64,000 bases of DNA from contig CM029631.1 of assembly GCA_017311315.1 (NCBI GenBank), forward strand, positions 5,549,360 through 5,613,359. Reading direction: 5' to 3'. Below, in pieces: positions 1-11,895 of this stretch (positions within the stretch are counted from its first letter, which is position 1; each line of letters opens with the position of its first letter). Below the pieces are notes generated by a model. That model did not search any database. It saw only the letters and a program-made list of their open reading frames with translations, and was not told where the DNA came from. The DNA is from Dendrocalamus latiflorus (lineage: Eukaryota; Streptophyta; Magnoliopsida; Poales; Poaceae). The position numbers and the translations under genes are program-made.

Positions 1-224
1 ACACAAACCTGAAATCAGAAACATCAGTCAAATGCCCGAATTTCGAATCTGAACTTTCACCCAGGGTGAAGCACAAAAACGAGCCAAATTAATGGAATAG
101 TCTTTTTGGGACCCAGTAAAGGTTGACTGAAGCACGATCTTGGCTGCATTGTGCAATGAGAAACACATGCTTGCTATGACTAAAAATAGTCTTTAAGCAA
201 ACGAAAGAGAAGTGCAGGAAAAAA

Positions 225-314
225 ATGATACGTGACAAAACACATGAGGAGGAAATGCAAATATTCTCCATGATACGGGACAAAACACATGCGGAGGAAA
301 TGCAAATATTCTCC
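225..314. repeat. Two-copy 45-bp tandem repeat
   Basis: Two adjacent 45-bp units (225-269 and 270-314) differ at only a couple of positions. Both contain the segment acaaaacacatg followed by ggaggaaatgcaaatattctcc. The surrounding 1-368 shows no coding signal that I recognise; it lies downstream of the XRCC4 stop codon. Confidence 0.85.
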
Positions 315-368
315 TTTTAAAAAATAAAACTATATAGGTACAGCCACCATCAGTTAATCGCACAATTT

Positions 369-660
369 AGGTTCTGTTCATATTAACTTTTACTTCTGGC
401 TTCTACTAAAAAAACAGAAGCCAATATAAACATCTGATATCCCCATTTCTCTTGCTTTCATCTTACTCCAGGAATAAAACAAGTGGTCACAGACGCATCA
501 CACATCCCACTCCTCTTATTGCCGTCTCACGCACACATCTCTTTCTCACTTCCCAACCTCTGATCCTCTCATTTTAAAAACCACTTTTTTCAACCATTAC
601 TATTTATTTCTAACTAAAAACCATCAACCACAACCAAAAGCTATCATATAAACATGCCCT
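369..660. mobile_element. hAT-like MITE (family A, copy 1)
   Basis: A 292-bp non-coding element. The left end AGGTTCTGTTCATATT and the inverted right end (AGGGCATGTTTATAT when complemented) form imperfect terminal inverted repeats. It is flanked by near-identical 8-bp direct repeats, cacaattt (361-368) and aacaattt (661-668), the duplication length typical of hAT elements. A related copy lies at 37658-37976. It sits about 230 bp beyond the XRCC4 stop codon. Confidence 0.6.
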
Positions 661-889
661 AACAATTTTTTACCTTCCGCTGCCAAAGACACGTGAAGAA
701 CATTTCCAACAAACTTGGCATGATAGATAAAGGATCAGCTCCAAATGCATTTCATAAAGTACTACTACATGACTAACACACTTGGGGAAATGAAACTAGC
801 TGCATGCATGACAGATACATCACAAGGATTAACAATCTCCAAGTAGGTCCCGCTATTGTCAGTCTAGTCGTTAGCTTGCTTCGTTCAGG

Positions 890-3800
890 TTATTTCCTTG
901 TCCTCTTGCGACCTCTCCTACCTCTGGAGGTGGCGGCGGATTTCTCAGGAGAGCTATGAAGATCGCCACCGCTTGTCTCCGAGGGCTCATCATTAACGCT
1001 TGGATCTTTGTCGCTTCCTTCCTCGAAGAGCTCTGTCCTGTCAGTTGAGTTCTCCTCCTCCTCTTTTGGAGCTTTGTCAGTAGATTCAAGTGACGCAAGT
1101 TTGTCCTTGAGCTGTCTGAGCTTGGCCTTCTTAGAATTTAAAATAGCCACAAACTAAAGCAATGGCACAATGGTGAGTACTGAGTAGTGCAAAATAAGAT
1201 CAGAGTATAGCCTTCTAGAGTTTTAGTCAATTAATAACGAATGGGAATAGCCCAACAACCAGTGTTTTTTTGTGATAATAGTCTTCACCTATGCAACAGG
1301 GCTAAGTAAAGTGATGAGAACTATGAATTCCGTATGAAATTGCATAAGAAATTATCATCTGCAAAAGGTACTCAGGAAACAAGATGAAATAAGGAATTGT
1401 ACCTTCGAAAAGGTGGCTTGTTCAAACTCAGCTTTCTCATCATTAAATCTTTCACTTTGTTTCAAGCACTTCTCAGATTCTTGTTCCAACTTGTCAAAGG
1501 ATTGTGTTTTCCTAACAACCTCTTCCTGAATAATGAAAGATAATATCTTGGTAAATTCAAACCCAATTAAAAATGTACTAAAGTGATTCTATTACGGACC
1601 AAGATTAGCAGTCGCATAGTGCGTGAACAGTCACGTGAATGGTACTGTAGCACTGTGTAAACAGTACCACCGCATGAACAGTGCCACATGGCGTGGGTGC
1701 TGTATCGGTGTTATCTATTTAAGTAGTTTCCTTATTATTTTGGTTTGTTTCCTTTTAGATTATTTCCATACATTAGAGGTAAGTTTTCTATTATTAGGGA
1801 TTAGTTTCCTTAATATTGGAATATGTTTCTTAAGTGTCAAGTCTAATCATCCCTATAAAAGAGACAATATTTTATCTATTATTATTAAGCAAAGAAATAA
1901 ACAAAATTCTCTAGTCTTCCTCTCTTCTTCAACAGGCTTAAGAGCCTTGGCGGCGATATGGCCGGCCAATCAAGGGTGAGTACTCTAACCTTGGCCCTCG
2001 GACCCATACCACAACATTTGATATCAGAGCCACTCACTATGGCCTCCGATGTTAAATTATCTCACTTGGATAGATTGATAGCTAACAGCAAGCAAAAGAT
2101 GTCCTTACTCGATGACATGATGACCACATTGAAGAAGGCTATAGAGTTGGTGGATAAGTTGAAGGAGCAGAAGGATGCGTCGTGTGCCATTGCTATGGCT
2201 GCCCTACTATCACCTCCCTCAATGTTATCACTGGCATTGGTCCTGCTACCGTCTTCACCAACAACGACTCCTTTCTAGACTTCATTGTCTTTGGCTGCAC
2301 CCTTGGTACCTTCGTTGAGTAGGAAGGTTGCCGCTATCCAGGGGTGGTCTTCTCCACACGGCCAACCGACACCGTGCCTTCGAAGATGTGGAGTGCAATA
2401 GCTGTCATGTGGGGTTAACGACGTCGTCGCATTTCTCCCACATCCATTGCATCTTGAGGTGAGAAGGATGCTAATATCCTACATCGATTGTTGTTGCCAC
2501 CGACGACTCCTGCGACGTCAACCAACGCTAGAGGGTTGTTGTCCTCATTGTTGTGTATCGAGGCTTCACTGATCATCTTTCGCGCCACACGACATCGTCA
2601 TTATGCCCTTTCATCGATATGGGGAGCGAAGGTCTTTGTCCACGACTGCCACCAAACAGCTCGAGGACGAGCTGTTTCGCCGCAAGGGGTGTAATGTTAC
2701 GGACCAAGATTAGCAGGCACACAACATGGTAACAGTAACACGCATGGTATTGTAGCACCGTATGAACATTGCCACGTGGCGTGGGTGCTGTATCGGTGTT
2801 ATCTATTTGAGTACTTTCCTTATTGTTTGGGTTTATTTTCTTTTATATTATTTTCATGTATTAGAAATAAGTTTTCTTAATATAGGGATAGATTTTTTAG
2901 GGGTCAAGTCTAATCATCCCTATAAAAGGGATAGCATTGTACCTATTATTAAGCAAAGAAATAAACAAAGTTCTCTAATCTTTTTTTCTTCTTTAACAGG
3001 CCTCAGAGGTTTGGCGACGGCATAGCCGGCCGATCAAGGGCGAGTGCCTTACTCTCGGTCCTCGGATCCGTACCCAAACAACCCGTACCACAACAAATTC
3101 AGCAGTTTGGTGGAAGGTTGAAATGTAGGTTTAATCAAGTTCATCTCTACCCTGACAACCAATTCATCCTAAAATTTTAAATTTATAACCATAACTCTAA
3201 CTAGATTTCATATAATGGCAAGTACTCAGAAAATGCTATAGCACTGTGGATGAAAGAGGTAAAGCAAAGGAACATACACTCAAGCGTATATTTGCATCTA
3301 TAAGAAAATCCAAGATCTCAGCTATAGTCTGTTGCGTGTTAGGTGAAGGCTGCAGTTTCCATCGCCACTCCAATTTGGTACCTTCTCTTTCAAATGTCCA
3401 TGACAACTAAATGGCATAAGAGAGAATCAATATTTCAGAAAACAAACGAGGAAAAACAGATAAGTACAAACAAAGCAAGGACATGTGCAGCTCCTTTTAT
3501 AAGCTGGAAGAAAAGTTTGAAAAGCACAAACTACTTGCTTTCAACATAATATAATGACCATATGATCTCTTTTTTATTCAAGCATATTATGTCTTCAAAA
3601 TTGCCCCTATTTCAGGATGGCAAGAACTCAATAAAAGTTCAACTTGCTCATACCATGTGAATAACTTGGAAATAATAGTACCTCAAACAGATTGCTAAGG
3701 CTTAACTTCAAACAATCAAGATAACTAAAAGTGAAGGGTGCGCAACACTCTTAAAGGAAGTGGTGAGCATACACCACCAAGTTTCTCTCTCTCTCTCTCT

Positions 3801-4782
3801 CTTAGTGGAGAAGTCCTGGTTTATATGGTAGGTTTGGAAAAGATTGAGGCATCCTTCCAATGCTATAAACAGTTAGCACAAAATATCGGTCAAACACATG
3901 TATCGCAAATGACACGCAGGCTACAGAATGCCAAATCAGCATTTCTTCACATTTCAACTCATCAATGTCTATAACTGTCCTTTTCGCAAGAACTGGATAA
4001 GAGTGTGCAATTGAACTGCTTGGCAGGTTAGAAAGGTCCAAATCCCAAAAAAACATGAACGGAAGTTAGAAACTTACAGTAAGGGGGAAAAAGAGAAGTC
4101 TCTTCTTAATACATTAGCAACAGCAACATCACAAATTGCTTCCCAAATTGGGCCTAAAAGAAGAGTTGACAAAGATCACTACTCTGAAACCCATGAACAA
4201 ATAAACACTCATTGCTTTTTGGCGAGAATAACACAAATTACTAAATGCACTATTCGTGGGTGAGCAATTAGTACACTGGACAAAAGACACAATGAGCAAA
4301 AGAACTGAGGAACAAATGTGATACACCTCAAACAACAATCTTTACAACCAAATGAAATCAACTGGCCCAATTTCAACTTGCTCTAGAATTAGTGACCTTC
4401 TTCGATTAACCCGAAATTTTCTATTCATATATGAACCAAGAAAGATAGACGGAGGGATAAGAGCAGAACAAACCCTGCGATGGCCGTTGCCGGCGTCGTG
4501 GAAAAAGTAGGTGGAGGAGGGCTGCTGGAAGGCGAGGTAGCGCTCGGCGAGTGCGAGGTAGTCGGCGACAGGCTGGTCCCACTGCTCGGCGCGGAGGCGC
4601 ACCTCGGCGTCGCAGGCGTCGGCGACCCACGCGCCGGCGCTGTCGGTGACAGCGAGGGAGAAGCGGGTGGGGAGCCACGTGGCCTTCACGAAGATGGAGC
4701 CTCCGCCCGCCGCCTTGGGGTCCCCGACCGTCACAGACAGCTTTGCGCAACTGTGCCTCGGCGCCGCCCCAGAGGTCGCCAT
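890..4782 (-). CDS. XRCC4: DNA repair protein XRCC4
   Basis: Four coding exons, all in phase 0: 4782-4474, 3406-3278, 1525-1403 and 1153-890, giving 274 residues (Arabidopsis XRCC4 is of similar length). Each junction has GT/AG signals. XRCC4 is the scaffold that binds and stabilises DNA ligase IV in nuclear non-homologous end joining. Residues 1 to about 130 form the head domain (start MATSGAAPRHSCAK; exon 2 begins LSWTFEREGTKLEWRWK). Residues about 155-215 are a charged heptad-rich coiled coil (KLEQESEKCLKQSERF, then KKAKLRQLKDKLASLE), the dimer and ligase IV binding stalk. The acidic, Ser-rich tail ends in the basic GRRGRKRTRK, a probable nuclear localisation signal. The frame is open upstream to an ATG at 4899, but the family start fits 4782. 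Intron 2 holds an LTR element (1590-3095), and a copia LTR starts 144 bp upstream of the ATG. Confidence 0.93.
1590..2016 (+). repeat. 5' LTR of the XRCC4-intron element
   Basis: Direct counterpart of 2695-3095. Landmarks shared by both are tggcgtgggtgctgtatcgg, the promoter-like ccctataaaagag, and the end ccacaaca. The expected leading TG reads TA in this copy. Confidence 0.75.
2695..3095 (+). repeat. 3' LTR of the XRCC4-intron element
   Basis: Starts TGTTACGGACC and ends ACAACA. It is preceded by a purine-containing stretch, cgcaaggggtgtaa, that could be the polypurine tract. It is diverged from the 5' LTR by scattered changes and small indels, so the insertion is not very recent. Confidence 0.75.
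3784..3802. repeat. CT dinucleotide microsatellite
   Basis: About nine TC units in XRCC4 intron 1; likely length-polymorphic. Confidence 0.9.
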
Positions 4783-4925
4783 GGTCGAGCCGAAGAGAGG
4801 CTTTTCGAGAGACAGCACACGGGAGTTTAGACTTTGGAAACAAAATGGTTTGGACCGTCCGATGACCGCCGTAGTATCGAATGAAGGGTCCAAGGCCACT
4901 CTCTACTTCCTCGCGATGATCAAAC

Positions 4926-5167
4926 TGTTAGGAAACCTGGGTCTGGGCCGGTAGACCTAGCTCATGGTGGGTACCTCATCGGAGACTATAATGGGGAGCT
5001 ATGCCGATATATGTTATACACATGCAATCAGAAATTAATAAAGAAAGATCAGGAGTTCTCTCTACCTCTCTCTATGTTCAATCTATTATTCTGTCTTCTC
5101 TGATTGATTCGATTTGTTCTAAGTAGAGAAATCGATCGGACTGGTCGCCAGCGACGGTTTCTCAACA
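4926..5167 (+). repeat. 5' LTR of the copia remnant
   Basis: It runs TG to CA and is directly followed by the primer binding site. It contains a CT-rich segment and ends 760 bp before the AT-rich leader. Only this one LTR copy is present in the window. Confidence 0.65.
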
Positions 5168-6455
5168 CGTTATCAGCACGAGATCGCTCTGGTGAATCAA
5201 AAGTAATCATCGAAGCCCTAATAGATTGAATTATCTAGATTGCTTTAAATTCGAAGTTTTCGCGTTCTAGATTGAATTTCTACGGTGCAAATCCGCCCTA
5301 ATCTACCGTGAGCAGACCTGAAGTCGCCGGCACAATGTCGATCGGTAGATTGCATCACAGGGTAGATGTTGTTTGCACTGTAGATTAGAAAAGAAAAACG
5401 AAAAATCGCATACATCGGCTCTGCACAGCCGCAGTGCGCAGGGAGGTCGCCGGCCTGCCACCGGACGCCGGCCAGCAACCGGCGCCACCGCCTGAAGCCG
5501 CCATGGGCTGACGGCCTTGCCGCTGATCGCCGCTCGCTGCCCGCATGCAGTCGATCCCTCGCTGACCGGCCGCTCGGGTTGCCACCGGCGTTGCACGACA
5601 CGAAGCCTGGCCTTCGCTTGAAGCACCGCCACTGGTCGACGCCGCGCTCGAAACCGCCCCGGACCCAGCCAACCACGCCCCGGCTTCGACCGCCCGTGCC
5701 GCGCCGACCCAGCCGCTCGGTCGCCGCACCTCGCCTCGCCTTCACCGCTCGGGTGTCACCGCCGCCACGAAGAGAAGGGGCAGGGGAAACCCCACCCGTG
5801 AGGTATAATCGCCCGAGCGGGCCGCCAGGCCGAGCAGGGCATTGGGCCAAGAGGTAATGGGTCGGGAAGAGAAAAAAAAAGAAAAAAGAAATGGCTAGGG
5901 GAGGGGGTGGCGAGAATTTTGCAAAACACCCCCTCAGTTCTGGAAATTACCGAAATGCCCTTAAAACTTGCATATGGGTCTCAAATTTTGCAGAGAGGCC
6001 TTGGTAATTCCGAAAATTACTAATAAGTCCTCAAATTTACGAGCGGGTTCGGAATTTTGCAGAAAACCCCTTGGTAAATCAGAAAATTGCGCGAATTTTT
6101 CTCTGAACTGAATATTTGCGTAGAAACCCTCTAGAATTGCAGAATTCGCTGAAAATTCATATTCTAGCATAAAAGGGTCTCGGGAATCCGAATTTTGAAT
6201 TATTTTTAGCATTTGAAGCTTATTTATTTCTGCCATTATTATTTTCTGTATTTTCTGTATTTATTTACTGTTTTGGTTAATTGTAATTGTTTAAATTGTT
6301 TTTAATCACTAAAATTAGCAGTAAAAATTATAGAAAATGCATAGAAAATTATGAAACATTGCGATAACCTTTTATACCATTTATTTACCCGCAGTAAATT
6401 ATTCCATGCATGTTTACCAGCAGTAAACTTATTTATTCTATTCATACACATGTAG

Positions 6456-7179
6456 ATGACTGACATCACGAACCGGGAGTTTGAGGAGCTGGCCCAGCAT
6501 GGCCAAAACTATCTGATGTGGACATCCGATGTCGAGATAGTGCTTGGAGCCAAGAAGCTCTACGCGATTATCGGGATTGGCGGACTGCATGACGCCCAAC
6601 CCACGCCTGAAGAAAATGATCATGCATTTTATTTTCTCAGGCACCACCTCTGCCTCACTCTTAAGAATGAGTATATGACGGAGAAAAGCGTGCTAGCATT
6701 CTGGACCGCACTCAAGAAGCGTTTTGAGAGGCTAAAATACACCATTCTTCCTCAAGCAGAGCAGGAGTGGATCAGACTGAGATTTGCCAACTTTAAGATG
6801 GTCGGAGTGTACAATTCTGCCTTGCAGCACAGGATTTGTATCAATCTTCAACTCTGTGGCAAGCAGATCACAGATGAGCAGAAGATCAAGAAGACCTTGT
6901 CCACCTTTCACCCCAATGATGTTCAATCCGCCCGCAACTATTGTCAAGACGGTTACAAAGGAGTACGCCGAATTGATTGATATGATGTATGTTGCGGAGG
7001 CTCAGGACAAACTTCTCCGCAAGAATTACGTCACTCAGCCACCGGGGAGCTCCGTTGGCCGTGAGGCCAATGCTGGGAGCTACAAGGTGCAAAAACTCTT
7101 GATGAAGAGAAGGGGGAAGAAGGGTAAAGTCTTTGTCAAGAAAGGTAAGTCAGATGCTCCAAGTGACAAGACATGGTAA
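6456..7179 (+). pseudogene. copia-type gag remnant (UBN2-like)
   Basis: The first frame (6456-6980) opens MTDITNREFEELAQHG and reads as a copia gag: substrate-like start, YLMWTSDVEIVL, later FWTALKKRFERLK and LRFANFKMVGVYNSAL. Near 6945-6965 the coding continues in a different frame (EYAELIDMMYVAEAQDK) and ends at a basic Lys-rich segment (7095-7170). The frame change and the absence of a CCHC knuckle show that it is not functional. It is derived from the transposon and is not a host gene. Confidence 0.7.
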
Positions 7180-7180
7180 T

Positions 7181-7807
7181 GTGCATGCCGTGCCGAGTTA
7201 ACCCACTATGCAGAGATGTCGATCCAAACACGATAGACTTAGTCAGGCTAGATCGATAGTCCTATTTACTATTTATATTGTACTATATTTGAGCTGGGCT
7301 AACAGTACCATATCTCGGGTGCTAGCCTGGTTTGCCCCGCACATTCGGCCAGGTCTGGATCCGAGTCGGTTCGAAGGGTTCTCTGTAACACTGCAATACT
7401 TTGCCATAGAGCAGGAGATTCGGGGAAAAACACTAAGTTCAAATTCCGCCGAAATTGAGGAAATCTGCAGTTCCAAACGGGACCTTAGAAAGCCGGAGTT
7501 TTTTCTTCGTGGTCCAATAAATATCACTAAACTTACTTGCTTAGAAAACAAACTACTAGTGGATTTCGTACACTTGTAGGCATCATCTGATCACAAAATG
7601 ACCTAATTGCATGTCGGTGCTCCCATAAACAATTCACTGTAACATACAAATGCTACTACATCAGGTGTACAACGAAGAGAATCAAGAATGGCGATGTGGA
7701 GTCAACGAAACCTTCCGCTTTACACCCCTGTTGGGTGAAGCACAGGCCGTGCTCCAAACAATCATTTGGAGAAATCGATCAGAGGTCCATCGTTCACCGC
7801 AAGAAAT
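7181..7807. other. Intergenic / 3' flank of deoxyhypusine synthase
   Basis: No coding region that I can support. The part next to the DHS stop codon (about 7600-7807) is probably its 3' untranslated region. The 7210-7570 stretch resembles no family that I recognise. Confidence 0.5.
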
Positions 7808-10800
7808 TCAGTTGGCTGACTTTGCGCCATGAAACTTGCGTGCAAATGTCGCAGCTACAAGAAACGGGAAAGCGATAGTCGCATCGCAATGCACCTGCAT
7901 ATCCAAAAGTTGGGACTATTAGATTACAGTAGCAATCAAATATGGTTTATGACTTCATACATTCCTATTAGCAGAGAAAGCACAATTATTAAAACAAGGA
8001 ATAAGTCTAATTTACCTCTTAACTTTGGGGGTGCGTCTAATCCACTCCCCGAACTAAAAAATGACTACAAGTTTCCAGGCTAAAATGCATTGCTACAATA
8101 TTAAAAAGTGAAAAAGCTTTACACATGGACAGACAAAATAAGACGGTTCAGAAATTAGATTCCAGTTCAAGATAATGCATCCAATTTCTTTGACATATCT
8201 CATTGCAAGAGAAAGCAATGAAAAGTGCTTGTGCGTGCATCATGATCGCAAAGGCACCTTTAAATATCTAGAGGTTGAAACTAGCTCAAGGTACATATAC
8301 CTTGACAGGTTTTGCTGAACCCTTAATCTTTCCCCATGAAACTGCTTCATCAGGCTGTGCTCCAGAATCACTACCATCAAACTCTTGAGCTGTGTTGATA
8401 TAGACTGCATAATCTGCACCATTGCGAAACATATTGGCGTTGCATATATGATGCTTTGGAAGGCCTCCACCAAGAATTATGATCCCTGTCTTCCTTGGGG
8501 TTGCATGAATGGCTTCCCCATTCATCAATCGTATATCTGCAAAGATTTCAACCAAAATATAAGAAATAAAAAAGAAAGCAAAATCAACAAAAGCAAGCAC
8601 AGTGGAACTTGCCTTGTACAATGTCAATAATTAGACCAGGATTGCGGACTGCATGACAGAACAGCATGTCTCCGAGTGATCCATCAGTCAGCGCTGGGCA
8701 GTATACAGGAATATTGTTCTGATCAAGTTAGGGGGAGTCAGTGTTGTCTGGCCACAGTCTTTTGAGTTGTAAATCGCACAAAAGCACTTGAAGGTAAGAA
8801 CTTAAACCCGATAAAAACAAGAAACTCAATGCAGATTTCTGAATCGTATTCTCCATAGAAATTAAAGGCACATGATATATTCTAACATCAAGAGAAACAT
8901 CTACTGTATGTTGTTCGCATCCACTCAACTATGAATGACTTCAGGCAAAACAAAGGTTCAAATATGGATACTAAGTACACTGGATTGAATTAGTACCACA
9001 ATAAGCAAGCTGACGATGTACTAGTTCTTGGGGAAAAGATATGACCCCTACTGCATTATTGAAAAGAATTTCAGTAAGACAACATGAATAACAGACTTAA
9101 ATAACTAAACAAAATTTTCAACTAGCCTATAGCATTGTTTACTCAAGAATCAAGATACTGATGCATGGACTTTATAAATAGAATCAGTGTTTTACTACTT
9201 CTGCTGTTCTTTTGCACTTTGTAAGAATATGCAGGTGCAGTAAAAAACACGTTACCTTATGTGCCCAATAAAGATAGGAGCTTTCATCATTTATTTCTTT
9301 GCCAAGACGAGCAATCACCTTTGATGGTGTCCAAACATTCTGCAAGAAGAAATTATTGAAATTCATGAAGATAAAAAACTTACAAAATGATTGAATAGTT
9401 GTTTCCACATGAAGAGGATGCGTCACTGCACAAGACTACAAGAGCATAGCAGTAAAGCTTACTATGAATTCAAATGCAGAAAAAGCTCATTAATTAAAAA
9501 CATCAATTATCTACCAGGATGCAACCTTCTCTCTACTGATTCTCAGCAATTGTGCAGAAACATATAGCTTCATAGCTTCATAATTCAGTGCTATTCAAAT
9601 TTATGCATGTCTTGCTAGAAAAGAATATAGCTATATGGTTCTGGGAAATGCTGATGCATACACATCAATATGAAAGGGAGGTGATGGAGGCCAGATCAAA
9701 TAAGTTCATTGATTTTTTAATTGTTTTAGAATCTTTACTTTGACATGTTTCAGTCTATTACCTTGAAGTACTTTTTCTCGCTATTTTAGCTCTTTTCTGT
9801 TTAGGTTTTTCTCTCCTGTTTCTTATTTTTAGTGTTTGAGTTGAAACCATTTTTGTACCCTTCTATAAGGGGGTTTCTAAATATTGTAGCCAGGCCTATT
9901 CTTCTTAGATTCTCATTATCCCTAGAACTCAGAATTTAAGACTGCTAGATTAATCTAATGTAGTTATATTTTCCACGGCAATTCATGCACCGTATGCAAT
10001 TACTCCACTCCACAGCTGATTACTGCATCATAAGCACACATATATTATATGGAATCAAACAGATTGTTGCAGAAAACAGTGTTCCAGCCAGAAGATAAAT
10101 TTTATAGCTTAAGACCCAAAAGAGATGGTTACCTCAGTGGATTGTTCTAGTAGCATTTGGTCAAAAAGTGGCATGATCCAGTTCTCAAACTTGCAATAGT
10201 TATCATTAGGCACCAGTAGATTTCCTATCCGGTTCAGTCCTTTTGACCGTAGTAGCGTACCAGGTAAAGAAAAATCACCTCTGTACGTTGGTGCGAGGCA
10301 TTTGATGAGATCCTCCTCTATACCGCCAGCAGTTGTAACAATAACATCCACCTAAAGATTAGGAAATGAGATCTCAATGCTTTTAGTAATGTTAGTCTGC
10401 CACTACAATAAACATGTCTAGGCGTACTTCAACTAAACCAATTCATAAAAGGTATATTTAAACTTTTTCATTTCAAGTTACATGATGCAAAATTTGGAGT
10501 ATTCACCATGTGATGCTGCACTAGAAACCGGATTACATCCCGAATGCCAGAAGAGACAAGGTTTGAAGTGAATCCCAGAAATATCTTGCACTTCACAGAT
10601 TCTCTATATTTAGGGTCAAGCTCAGCTTCATCAGAGTCCTCGCTTGGCTTCTCATGGGACAGCCTCCAATCTAACTTTAGTGCATTTAAGCACAGAGAAG
10701 AAAGAGTTAGCAAATATAGGAACGGCTTAAAGGCAAGTAGCAAAATCAGTAGAAATTCTGAAAACGAACAAATTTCTTAACAAAATCAGTAGAAATTCAC

Positions 10801-11220
10801 TTGGTACATCACTTCACCTCCTGGTCAACTCACTACACACTCCACGGAAATTCCCACTATCTAAACTGTACATCCTCGAAAATTCCATGTATCTAGAAAT
10901 ACAGCAATCTCGAAACTACTGTGCACCAAATGCTTCGCCTCATTCACAACTTGGGAAGGGAAAAGGGGATAGTGAAGTACCATCTGGTTGACGACGTCGA
11001 CGGCGTCGCCGAGGTTGGAGGCCTGGAAACCAGTGGAGACGAGCGACCCGAGCAGCCCATCGAGGCCGAAGCCGGCATCGTTGAAGTCGGCGCCGGAGAT
11101 CCTCGTGAACCGCGCCTCGTCGAGGGACTCCGACGGCTTCAGCACGATGGCGCGCACGCCCTCCAACGCGCCCATGTCGAGGCCTCCGACGCCGGCTCCG
11201 ATGCCACCTGCGCCGGCCAT
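7808..11220 (-). CDS. DHS: Deoxyhypusine synthase
   Basis: Seven coding exons: 11220-10981, 10674-10507, 10351-10133, 9339-9256, 8718-8613, 8536-8301 and 7894-7808, giving 379 residues (human DHS is 369). The enzyme transfers the aminobutyl group of spermidine to one lysine of eIF5A, using NAD, in the cytosol. Clear family segments include VDVIVTTAGGIEEDLIKCL (exon 3), NNIPVYCPALTDGSLGDM (exon 5), GGGLPKHHICNAN and DSGAQPDEAVSWGKI (exon 6). Lys342 in SWGK corresponds to human active-site Lys329. The protein ends FLVAATFARKFHGAKSAN. The Gly-rich N-terminus (MAGAGGIGAGVGG) is plant-like and variable. Intron 5 uses a GC donor (8611-8612); the other introns are GT-AG. No frame break is seen, so the gene looks intact. 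Confidence 0.94.
8537..8612 (-). other. GC-AG intron of deoxyhypusine synthase
   Basis: The exon ends CAAG at 8613 and the intron starts GCAAGT, the classic strong GC-donor context. The acceptor is tttgcag before 8536. Using the nearest GT (four bases further in) would shift the frame and destroy the conserved DIRLMNGEAIHA segment, so GC is the only donor that keeps the protein. Confidence 0.85.
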
Positions 11221-11895
11221 CTCCGGCGAAGCTCTGCAGCCCGAGCCGCCGCCGCCGCCGCGAGATACGAGCTTCACTACTATTTTTCCCCCCTCACAAA
11301 AGTAGAAAAGCAGGTTCCCCGCGGCTCTCCTTCCTGACCCTTCCTTTTCTTGTGCGTTGAGGTGGACATTCGTTTCGGCCTTAGTTGGGAAAGAAAATAT
11401 CTTATCTTGCCTACGGCCCAAGTCCAGTAATTTTACCTTTCACAAGCCCAGCCTTGTTCAAAGGAATCTCTGGAACACAGACTTTTATTCGCTCCGGCAA
11501 AAAAAAAATTGTAGAATTTACAACTAAAAAACGCGTATTTTATTCGCGAAACCATACCTACAAAAAATATTTTCCCCACAGAATACTGAGAGTGAGGACA
11601 GTTGGTTTGTCCAGTCATCTTAACACCCACAACGATCAACTTGTCGTTAGCCAGAGAGACAAAGATGACACGTAGTTGCCTCGCAAGAAAGATGACACGT
11701 CCTTGGGCTATGAACAGTTGGCATTTGCACACAAACGAACCTTGATTAGGGCGGACCGGAATAGTTAGGTGCACCCTTAAGAAAGTATGTACCAAAGCAA
11801 ATATGAAGACCGATACATGCACGTATTCGATCGATCCAGCTGGGCCGTGCGTCGGGATCTTCGAGGACCCGTCGTGCGAGCCAGTAGTAGCCATT

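Larger units (their letters stand above)
1590..3095 (+). mobile_element. Non-autonomous LTR retrotransposon (TRIM/LARD-like) in XRCC4 intron 2
   Basis: Two direct repeats of about 427 and 401 bp (1590-2016 and 2695-3095) bracket a 678-bp internal region. Both LTRs share the start (TATTACGGACCAAG versus TGTTACGGACCAAG) and end in ACAACA. A tRNA-Met type primer binding site, ttgatatcagagcc, follows the first LTR directly. The flanks gattc (1585-1589) and aattc (3096-3100) match at four of five bases. There is no protease, integrase or reverse transcriptase; the internal region holds only a short reading frame (2040-2278, charged and helical, beginning MASDVKLSHLDRL). It is in the antisense orientation to XRCC4. 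Confidence 0.75.
4926..7180 (+). mobile_element. Truncated copia-type LTR retrotransposon
   Basis: A 242-bp 5' LTR (4926-5167, TGTTAGGAAACC to TTTCTCAACA) is followed at once by a primer binding site of the type cgttatcagcacgag, a long GC-rich leader (about 5400-5860) and a copia-type gag remnant (6456-7179). No zinc knuckle, protease, integrase, reverse transcriptase or 3' LTR is visible before the DHS 3' flank, so the element is 3'-truncated. It lies head to head with XRCC4. Confidence 0.7.

Noticed and set aside
4783..4899. Upstream in-frame ATG extending XRCC4 by 39 residues
   Set aside because: The extra residues have no family counterpart, and the MATSGAAPRHSC start fits XRCC4; treated as 5' untranslated region.
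5245..5850. 201-codon minus-strand frame
   Set aside because: Lies in the GC-rich leader of the copia remnant; no domain, and frames are open on both strands because of composition.
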